51,184 nt of DNA from Acinetobacter johnsonii CIP 64.6 (GTDB taxonomy: Bacteria; Pseudomonadota; Gammaproteobacteria; Pseudomonadales; Moraxellaceae), in NCBI RefSeq assembly GCF_000368045.1, contig NZ_KB849236.1, forward strand, positions 115,619 through 166,802, given 5' to 3'. Of this stretch, positions 44,658-51,184 are shown one piece after another. A model generated the notes under the pieces. It was not told the DNA's origin. It was given only the letters and a program-made list of their open reading frames with translations, and did no database searches. The position numbers and the translations under genes were made by a program. The first letter of the stretch is position 1. Every line of letters begins with the position of its first letter.

Positions 44658-46487
44658 CTAAGCTTGTTCTACTTTTGAATTGTTACGGTGCTGGATATAG
44701 GCGCGCCAACCACCAAAGTGACTGATGTTTTCGGCATCGTTTAAGCCATAAGGTTCACAAATGAAACCTTTCACCCATCGACCGTCTGCTAGTTCGACAT
44801 TACCCATGCCCAGTGGTGTCGGAATCTCTGCGACAAATTCTCCAAAGCGAGCAGTGGGTACATCCCACAGTTCAACAATGATCTGCTGACCGTGTTCATC
44901 GACTCGGGCTAGACCGGGCTTAGGTGGGACAGTGCCATTTAGTGCAAAGAGGGCATAGTGCTCAGCGGTATGTGTGGTTTCCACAAGCACAGCATCACGT
45001 GTGAGCAATTGGAAGTTCAACGGCATTCCAGTCAAGTGTGCTCCAACCACCGCAACACGGATATGATGTGGAGAGATTGAGTTCTGTAGCCTTGGAATGG
45101 GTGCATAGCGGTCTAAAGCCCCCAGCTTTAAGTTCAAATGCGTCTGCCAAATTTTTCCGAATTCAATCAGAGCTTGGTCATACCATGCAGGTGCAATTAG
45201 GCTGATGCCGAAAGGTAAACCGTCGGTGCGGAAACCCGCGGGCAGGGCGAGGGCACTTAAATCGGCGAGGTTGGTAAAATTGGTATAAGTCCCAAACTCA
45301 GAGTTCAGACTAATCGGTGACTGTTCCATTTCCGCAATGGTATGAATGGTTGGGGAGGTGGGAACAATCAATGCATCAAATTGGGCCCAAGTGTCTTGAA
45401 TTTTTCGGCTTAAGTCTTGCTTTAAGTACTCCGCGTTATAGGCATCAACTGCACTAAAATCATGACCTTTTTGAATGATTGCACGTACTGTCGGATCGAA
45501 AACCTCAGGCTGCTGCGCCAACAACTCAGCAACCGCGGCTGTACGTTCTGCCACCCATGAGCCTTGATAGAGTTGGGCTGCTAATTGTTCAAAAGCCGAA
45601 AAATCAATTGCAGTAATTTCAGCACCGAGAACTTTTAACTGTTCTACAGCCAGTTGGAAGGCATATTTAGCTTGGTCATCTCCAAAGAATTCCAGTTTTT
45701 GGGGAATAGCAAAATGTGGTTTAGCCGAAAGTTTCGCAGGTGTAGTTTTGGGGTGCTGGCGTGAATAGCTATCTAACGCATCGTAGTGTTCTACCGTTTG
45801 GGCAATGGTGTCGGCGTCTGTTACCGTTAATGCAAAAATCGAAATACAGTCCAAGCTTTTACAGGCGGGGAGTAGCCCACGATTTGAAAAACGACCTTTG
45901 GTGGGTTTTAGTCCAATAATATTGTTAAATGCAGCAGGAACACGGCCAGAGCCTGCAGTATCTGTTCCGAGTGCAAAGGGCACCAAGCCACGAGCAACAA
46001 CACTGGCTGAACCAGAGCTAGAGCCACCACTGACATAGCCAGTATTAAAGGTATTGCTGACCGCGCCAAAGGGAGAGCGCGTACCCACGAGACCCGTTGC
46101 GAATTGGTCTAAATTGGTTTTTCCTACAACAATGGCCCCTGCATTTTTAAGCAGTCGAATGGTTTCAGCATCTTGCGTAGCAACAGTTGTCAGGGCCTTG
46201 CATGCGGCCGTGGTGACAAAACCAGCAACGTCGATGTTATCTTTCACTGCAAATGGAATACCGTATAAAGGCAATTCTTTGCTGAGGTCTGTGGCTTGAT
46301 CTGCTTTTTGCTTTAAGGCTTCAATTTGTTGGGAAAGTATTTCTGTCGTAGCAATTGAAATCCATGCATGATCAGGTTGTGGTAATTGCGCTACATAGTC
46401 GATTAAATCTTCAAGATGAACATCTTGGTTGAGATAAGCGGTTTGCCATTCTTGAAGTGTCCAGCCAATGCATTTGTTCTGACTCAT
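44658..46487 (-). CDS. atzF: Allophanate hydrolase
   Basis: It splits allophanate into two ammonia and two carbon dioxide, completing ATP-dependent urea degradation. 609 residues from ATG 46487, chosen because a GGA motif lies about 8 bp upstream; ATG 46496 directly abuts it. The amidase-signature catalytic Lys is in FAVKDNIDVAG and the Ser residues in SGGSSSGSASVVARG. A C-terminal domain (about 465-609) is typical of allophanate hydrolases. It is the first gene of the operon with urea carboxylase 20 bp downstream. The separate enzyme pair replaces the fused urea amidolyase of fungi. Confidence 0.92.
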   Translation of the reverse strand: MSQNKCIGWTLQEWQTAYLNQDVHLEDLIDYVAQLPQPDHAWISIATTEILSQQIEALKQKADQATDLSKELPLYGIPFAVKDNIDVAGFVTTAACKALTTVATQDAETIRLLKNAGAIVVGKTNLDQFATGLVGTRSPFGAVSNTFNTGYVSGGSSSGSASVVARGLVPFALGTDTAGSGRVPAAFNNIIGLKPTKGRFSNRGLLPACKSLDCISIFALTVTDADTIAQTVEHYDALDSYSRQHPKTTPAKLSAKPHFAIPQKLEFFGDDQAKYAFQLAVEQLKVLGAEITAIDFSAFEQLAAQLYQGSWVAERTAAVAELLAQQPEVFDPTVRAIIQKGHDFSAVDAYNAEYLKQDLSRKIQDTWAQFDALIVPTSPTIHTIAEMEQSPISLNSEFGTYTNFTNLADLSALALPAGFRTDGLPFGISLIAPAWYDQALIEFGKIWQTHLNLKLGALDRYAPIPRLQNSISPHHIRVAVVGAHLTGMPLNFQLLTRDAVLVETTHTAEHYALFALNGTVPPKPGLARVDEHGQQIIVELWDVPTARFGEFVAEIPTPLGMGNVELADGRWVKGFICEPYGLNDAENISHFGGWRAYIQHRNNSKVEQA

Positions 46488-46502
46488 TTTTTGCATTCCA
46501 AC

Positions 46503-46524
46503 TTGTATACATGATGGAATACAA
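46503..46524. promoter_or_regulatory. Inverted repeat, candidate GntR operator
   Basis: TTGTAT (46503-46508) and ATACAA (46519-46524) with a 10-bp spacer; inside it TGTATACA (46504-46511) is itself a palindrome of a type common for FCD-GntR operators. It covers the predicted transcription start of the allophanate hydrolase gene. Confidence 0.55.
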
Positions 46525-46527
46525 AAA

Positions 46528-46544
46528 TGCAGAATCTATGCCAA
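46528..46544 (-). promoter_or_regulatory. Sigma-54-like -24/-12 promoter of the urea operon
   Basis: On the minus strand TTGGCATAGATTCTGCA has the GG-N10-GC spacing and matches TGGCA...TGCA of the RpoN consensus. The start would fall near 46517, about 30 nt before ATG 46487. Confidence 0.6.
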
Positions 46545-46643
46545 TCTAATCAATTTGATTTATCTTTGATTATAATTGTTATAAATCAATTTGTTAATAT
46601 TGAACCTTTAGTTTAATTGAGTGATTCTAAGTGTTTTTAGAGT

Positions 46644-46661
46644 TGCACCAAAATAAGTGCA
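46644..46661. promoter_or_regulatory. NtrC-like enhancer dyad
   Basis: TGCAC-N8-GTGCA about 135 bp upstream of the predicted sigma-54 start. The NtrC consensus has a 7-bp spacer (GCAC-N7-GTGC), so the match is imperfect by one base. Confidence 0.4.
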
Positions 46662-47606
46662 TAGGGGAGCTAATGGTGCTTTTTATGATCAAGTCTTGGG
46701 TGGTTTGAAGTTAAACTATTTAAAAATAGGGTTTAAATCATATTCGTTGTTTATGTGGATTGAGGGAATTAAAGCCAAAAGAATTGAGGATAAAACATAT
46801 TATAAAATAGGAAGATTCAAAGAAACTATATAGACGCAGTTTTTAATTTTTATGTATAACTTAATGTATTTGAGCTATACCAAATCTAGAAAGTTGCAAG
46901 CTTCATTTAATTCGTGACCAATACAACCGTTGAAATGTGGAGAGATAATCAATAAATCACACGTATAACTTATAATATAAACTATTATTTTTATAATTTT
47001 GCATTCAGCTTTTCTAATCCTTCCTGTGTAGTTAATTCTATGCCATATATTGATATACATAAGCTGGCTGGATCTTAATTCAAATACTAAGATGTGAATA
47101 TCTAGGTCTTTTTTTCGAATAATAATTGATGTGCTTAATCTTTATTTATCCTGCGTAAGGTGATGATCTAAACTCTCTGTCAGTAGCAGCTCAATTGCTT
47201 CTATGTATAAGCTATTGCCAGTAGGCTATGTATCTATGGGGGAGTGCCTATATTGCCTGATAAGCAACAGCTTCAAGAATTGCGGGTTATGTAGAAGGCT
47301 GTAATTGTTAACGGGTTAAACGAAGTTTGAGTAAATTGCGAACCAGTTTGAAGAAAGTAAAATTTTAGTGGTCTGGTATCAACTGAAAAATTTTAATATT
47401 TCTATAGCGGGCAGAGAAATGAATTGGATTAAGCTGAATATGACTGGGATAATATCAAAGCTATAAAAATAGAAACTTACAGATGGATCGGTCATTTATT
47501 GAAAAAAGGTTCTGAAATTTAAAAATTTTATTAAAGTTACAAAAAATTAAAGAAATTTTTTGAGACTTTTGTACAATCAGCCACAACTTAAAATTTAATA
47601 ATAACG
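46662..47606. other. About 0.95 kb AT-rich region without a credible gene
   Basis: It lies between the divergent urea operon and vgrG. Short frames are interrupted by stops; 47250-47450 has a more coding-like composition (for example a PDKQQLQELRV stretch followed by a stop) and may be a decayed gene. No tRNA, CRISPR or IS ends seen. The vgrG promoter should lie near its right end. Confidence 0.4.
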
Positions 47607-50600
47607 ATGCCCAATAATATTTACGCTGCAATAGAGCAACTTGGACTTAGTGCACAAAAACGTGCCATTCATATTCAGTTCAGCAATACCTCGCTTAACG
47701 AACAAGTATTCCTTCAGCGCATAGATGGAATGCATGAACTGAATGCAGGTATAGAGTTACAGCTCCTTTGCTTATCTACCTCCGCTCATATTCCGTTAAA
47801 GCAATTTATTGGTAGTCAGGTGGCTGTCGATATTGTCACTGATAAATCAGAACTCAATCGTATTTCAGGCATCATCACCAAGGCTGATGTAGGGGCAAGC
47901 GATGGCGCTTTAACCATATACCGTTTAACCGTGGAAGACCCGACAGCCTTATGGAAGCATCGACGTAATTCTAGAGTTTTCATGGCGAAGTCTGTTGTTG
48001 ATGTAGTTCAAACCATTTTTGCCGAGTGGCAGCAACGTAGTCCCTTATTTGCTTCAAGTTTGATTTTGGATAAAAGTGGTTTAAGTAAAGAATATGATGT
48101 GCGCCCATTCATTATGCAAGCGAATGAATTGGATAGTGAATTTATTCAAAGGCTGCTCTCTTCAGAGGGGATTAACTGGCTTATTGATGAGTCTCAGCTC
48201 AAAGTGTCCAGTTCAAGTGAACCCATTCAGCCGCAAAAACTTAGACTGATTGATGACAACGCCCAATATCAAAGTTTAGAGCGCCAGAATATTCGCTTCC
48301 ATCGTAGCAGTGCTGTAGAAAGCAGTGATTCGATTACAAATTTGGTCGGGCAGCGTTCTATACAACCAACATCTGTGCATATTCAGCATTGGCAAGCAAA
48401 CACTTTAGAAGTAGAAGAAGGTGCGGGTTCAGTTCAAAGCAAACATAGTCATAGTGATAATCAAGACAACGCCAGTCTAGGTTTAGAGCAGGCGTGGCAT
48501 TTTTCACCTGCATGGATACAAGACCTTAAAGGTGAAGATGGAACGACCAAATCAGGCAATAGTCAGATTGAAAAGTTTAATCAACATCTTGGTCACTATT
48601 ACGACTTACAAGCCAAGCAATTTATGGCTACCTCGACCGTACGAGATGCACAAGTGGGTTACTGGTTTGAACTAAACGAACACCCTGAAATTGATCAGCA
48701 TAGTGGTTCAGACAAAGAATTCTTAATCACATCTAAAAAATTCTATAATCAGAATAATTTACCTAAAGATTTGACCGATCAAATCACAGCTTTGCTGAAA
48801 CAAACCAATTGGCAACAGGCTGAAATTACAACAAATAATAAAGACGAACGCCAAGCCAATCACCTTGTTTTACAACGACGTAATATCTGCATTGTTCCAG
48901 AGTACAATCCGCTGCGACAACGCCCTATTGCATCACCACAACGCGCGAAAGTGGTTGGACCAAGTGGTGAAGAAATTCACGTGGATGAATGGGGGCGTAT
49001 TAAAGTCCGTTTCCTGTTCACGCGTAGTGAAGACAATACTCACGATGGCGGTGCAGGTTCAAATGACAATGACACAGATTCTGCTTGGGTTGATGTGCTC
49101 ACACCTTGGGCAGGTGAAGGTTATGGTGCACGCTTCTTACTGCGTATTGGTGAAATCGTGGTTATCGACTTCTTTGATGGCAATATTGACAGACCCTTTG
49201 TCGTGGGGCGCATCCATGAAGCACAACGTCATCCAAGCAAATTTGACAATACAGGCAAACTGCCTGATACCAAAAAACTGGCAGGGATCCGATCAAAAGA
49301 GTACCAAGGGGATGGCTTCGGGCAACTACGTTTTGATGACACGACTGATCAGATCAGTACCCAGCTACAAAGTAGTCATGGTGCGACACAACTGAACTTA
49401 GGGAATTTGAGTCATCCTAAAGAAACGGACACGAGTGAAGGGCGAGGTGAAGGTTTTGAACTGCGTACTGACCAGTGGGGAGCACTCAGAGCTAAACAGG
49501 GTTTATTACTTTCTACCTATCGACAAGATTCAGCAAATGGTCATCATCTTGATGCTTCTGAAACGAAATCACAATTTGAATCTAGTCTAAGTAATTCAAA
49601 AGCTTTAAGTGAAGTTGCTAAAAATCAACAAACCGATCCATTAGAAATACTGGATAATCTAAAAGAGTTTATTGAACAAATCGAACAAGAAAGTGAGGCG
49701 AAGGCAAAAGCATTTAAACAAGCTTTAATGATATTGACCTCCCCCCATTCGATTGCTCTGACTACAAATGAAGATGTTCACCTTTCAGCAGATGGTCAAA
49801 TTGGTCACAGTGCAGGGGACAGTATTAATTTTAGTACCCAAAAGAATTTACTTGCACATGCACAAAGTAAAATCAGTTTGTTTGCCGCACAGGACGGTGC
49901 GAAATTCTATGCAGGTAAAGGCAAAGTTGAAATACAGGCTCAAGCAGATGGGGCTGATTTGATAGCACGTAAAGGTGTACAGATCATTTCAACTGAAGAT
50001 GCCATTTACATTACCAGCCCTAAAGAAATTAAATTAATCGCTGATGGTTCTGAACTTAAGATTAATAGTTCCGGAGTCTTTGCAACAACTAGTGGAAAGT
50101 TTGAGGTTAAGGCGGGGCAGCATTTGTTTATGGGTGGGGGAGAGGTTTCAGCTCAATTACCTTATTTACCTGTTATTGGGAAAAATACGGGTTCCATTGA
50201 ACTTAATTATGTTTATGAAGACTTATCACCTGTTAAACAAGCCACGTATGAGTTGTTATTTGATGATGGAACAAGTCAGAAAGGACAATTAGATGCAAAC
50301 GGTTATGCGAAAATAGAAAATATTGAACTTGGGAAAAAAGCAAAAGTTTTATATGGGGAAGATATAAGAGTTGAGCCTGATCATTTCATAAAACTTTTAG
50401 AAAATCCTATTATTAATCAGAAAATAAGAACAGATGAAGATGCTAATTCTGCCAGAGATTCGTTTAAATCAGTCTATCAATCATATCTAACCGATAACTT
50501 CTTTGATGATGAAATTGAAGAAATACAAAATGGTGGAGATATTGTTCATGATTATTATGATGACTATATGTTTGAACCGTACCGGGTTTGTCGGAGACTT

Positions 50601-50609
50601 TTTATTTAA
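47607..50609 (+). CDS. vgrG: Type VI secretion VgrG (TssI) spike with C-terminal extension, 3' end cut by IS
   Basis: It forms the trimeric tip of the T6SS needle. The gp27-like base spans about residues 10-430. The gp5 OB-fold (about 455-560) shows VDEWGRIKVRF, DSAWVDVLTPWAGEGYGARFLLRIGE and RPFVVGRI. A long DUF2345/beta-helix part (about 700-860: SIALTTNEDVHLSADG and repeats) follows. Residues about 865-988 are a further extension (GSIELNYVYEDLSP.., acidic at the end) with a transthyretin-like start, the type used to carry effectors. Native coding ends at 50572; the last 12 residues are IS-derived, so the true C-terminus, and any effector gene beyond, are cut off. No other T6SS gene is in the window. 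Confidence 0.9.
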   Translation: MPNNIYAAIEQLGLSAQKRAIHIQFSNTSLNEQVFLQRIDGMHELNAGIELQLLCLSTSAHIPLKQFIGSQVAVDIVTDKSELNRISGIITKADVGASDGALTIYRLTVEDPTALWKHRRNSRVFMAKSVVDVVQTIFAEWQQRSPLFASSLILDKSGLSKEYDVRPFIMQANELDSEFIQRLLSSEGINWLIDESQLKVSSSSEPIQPQKLRLIDDNAQYQSLERQNIRFHRSSAVESSDSITNLVGQRSIQPTSVHIQHWQANTLEVEEGAGSVQSKHSHSDNQDNASLGLEQAWHFSPAWIQDLKGEDGTTKSGNSQIEKFNQHLGHYYDLQAKQFMATSTVRDAQVGYWFELNEHPEIDQHSGSDKEFLITSKKFYNQNNLPKDLTDQITALLKQTNWQQAEITTNNKDERQANHLVLQRRNICIVPEYNPLRQRPIASPQRAKVVGPSGEEIHVDEWGRIKVRFLFTRSEDNTHDGGAGSNDNDTDSAWVDVLTPWAGEGYGARFLLRIGEIVVIDFFDGNIDRPFVVGRIHEAQRHPSKFDNTGKLPDTKKLAGIRSKEYQGDGFGQLRFDDTTDQISTQLQSSHGATQLNLGNLSHPKETDTSEGRGEGFELRTDQWGALRAKQGLLLSTYRQDSANGHHLDASETKSQFESSLSNSKALSEVAKNQQTDPLEILDNLKEFIEQIEQESEAKAKAFKQALMILTSPHSIALTTNEDVHLSADGQIGHSAGDSINFSTQKNLLAHAQSKISLFAAQDGAKFYAGKGKVEIQAQADGADLIARKGVQIISTEDAIYITSPKEIKLIADGSELKINSSGVFATTSGKFEVKAGQHLFMGGGEVSAQLPYLPVIGKNTGSIELNYVYEDLSPVKQATYELLFDDGTSQKGQLDANGYAKIENIELGKKAKVLYGEDIRVEPDHFIKLLENPIINQKIRTDEDANSARDSFKSVYQSYLTDNFFDDEIEEIQNGGDIVHDYYDDYMFEPYRVCRRLFI

Positions 50610-51184
50610 GTTAGGCCACCTGACCTAACTGGTTAATTTTATCATAGTACATTGCTTCAAAATCAAAAGGTGATACATAATCTAGCGCACTATGTACACG
50701 TTCTTTATTGAACCAATCCACCCAGTTTAGTGTCGCAAGTTGTACATCTGCTAAACCTTGCCAATCTGCTTTTAAATATTCAATCACCTCTGTTTTGTAT
50801 AAGCCATTCACCGTTTCAGCCAGAGCATTATCGTATGAATCACCAGTTGTACCGACTGATGCTCGTAAATTTGCAGCTTCTAAACGATTGGTATAGCGAA
50901 TAGAAAGATATTGAACACCTCTATCTGAATGATGAATCACATTCTTAGGCATACCTCGATCGTGCAATGCTTGCTCCAATGCATCGAGCACCATATCTGT
51001 ATTCATCCGTGTAGATACTTTCCATCCAACAATTGCTCGTGAGAACACATCAATAACAAATGCGGTATATACCCAGCCTGAATGAGTTTGAATATACGTA
51101 AAGTCACCCACCCATAGTTGGTTTGGATGATCAGCATTAAAATTACGTTTCACTAAATCATCTGCCCGTTTTTGGTCATCTCGG
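50573..51184 (-). mobile_element. IS3-family element, third copy, runs off the window
   Basis: The inverted repeat TGAACCGTACCGGGTTTG starts at 50573, matching the end at 18672. Only the 3' part of the element, within orfB, is inside the window. The three bases before it are GTT; the other side is not visible. It interrupts vgrG. Confidence 0.93.
50611..51184 (-). CDS. IS3-family transposase OrfB, partial
   Basis: The C-terminal part of OrfB, with Asp (WVGDFTYI), Asp (HHSDRGVQY) and Glu (NALAETVNG) of the DDE triad. The frame runs on past 51153 and off the window. It is identical at protein level to the copy at 18711-19613 except for four substitutions in the last 30 residues (K to E, G to D, E to D, P to Q). 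Confidence 0.93.
   Translation of the reverse strand, partial: RDDQKRADDLVKRNFNADHPNQLWVGDFTYIQTHSGWVYTAFVIDVFSRAIVGWKVSTRMNTDMVLDALEQALHDRGMPKNVIHHSDRGVQYLSIRYTNRLEAANLRASVGTTGDSYDNALAETVNGLYKTEVIEYLKADWQGLADVQLATLNWVDWFNKERVHSALDYVSPFDFEAMYYDKINQLGQVA

Noticed and set aside
46497..46700. A ykkC/guanidine riboswitch before the urea genes
   Set aside because: The predicted leader is only about 30 nt and I see no conserved riboswitch core.
46875..47060. 61-residue minus-strand frame upstream of vgrG
   Set aside because: No ribosome-binding site, low-complexity AT-rich codons and no recognisable motif.
50573..50609. Last 12 residues of the vgrG frame as native sequence
   Set aside because: They are encoded by the IS terminal repeat, as is the tail of the frame at 363-400.
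1..51184. A 50-kb composite transposon bounded by the two edge IS copies
   Set aside because: The flanking triplets differ (TAG and GTT), the outer ends are not visible and the interior is ordinary chromosomal housekeeping DNA.
1..51184. CRISPR array, tRNA or rRNA genes
   Set aside because: No regularly spaced repeats, cloverleaf-type sequence or rRNA segments were recognised on reading the window.

Overview
The window reads as a chromosomal segment of a moderately AT-rich gammaproteobacterium, most likely an Acinetobacter (Moraxellaceae). Signs are the bioA-bioF-bioC-bioD order with a BioH-like hydrolase, the yceD-rpmF-fabD-fabG-acpP block, the scpA-scpB-rluB block, an exbB-exbD-exbD-tonB cluster and a VgrG of Acinetobacter type. 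The genus call is my recognition of gene order and protein sequence, not a database result. I see no rRNA, tRNA or CRISPR array.

Layout. 1-2303 is scrambled accessory DNA: the end of an IS3-family element, an IS-truncated gene of unknown function built from two copies of one domain, and a 3' fragment of ligA without its catalytic part. 2304-8318 carries an SDR reductase and a Fur-box-controlled siderophore-receptor locus with two small membrane proteins and a PepSY membrane protein. 8588-9723 holds a bacterioferritin-type subunit without the heme methionine, convergent with an exported one-cysteine peroxiredoxin. 9905-14631 is the biotin cluster. 14705-21333 (minus strand) is a TonB-dependent receptor gene split by a complete IS3-family element, followed by tonB, exbB and two exbD genes. 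22094-31584 is a plus-strand run of two family-5 solute-binding proteins, an exported M3 metallopeptidase, two permeases and a fused double ATPase, which looks like a peptide-scavenging operon. 31741-36407 (minus) is rluB, scpB, scpA, a small unknown gene, a YciO/Sua5 protein and epmC. 36505-39538 (plus) is yceD, rpmF, fabD, fabG and acpP, followed by a BON-LysM protein. 40327-46487 (minus) is allophanate hydrolase, urea carboxylase and a GntR regulator. After about 1.1 kb without a gene comes vgrG, cut at its 3' end by a third copy of the same IS.

How the genes work together. The receptor, TonB, ExbB, two ExbDs, two binding proteins, exported peptidase and ABC transporter could form one envelope-spanning peptide acquisition route; the IS has broken its outer-membrane component. 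Upstream of the urea genes I see a sigma-54-like -24/-12 element, an NtrC-like dyad and an inverted repeat over the predicted transcription start that suits the local GntR protein. Three IS copies of one family, two at the window edges, have each disrupted a gene, and their sequence differences are clustered as in mosaics. The edges lie inside the repeat, so assembly across them deserves care.
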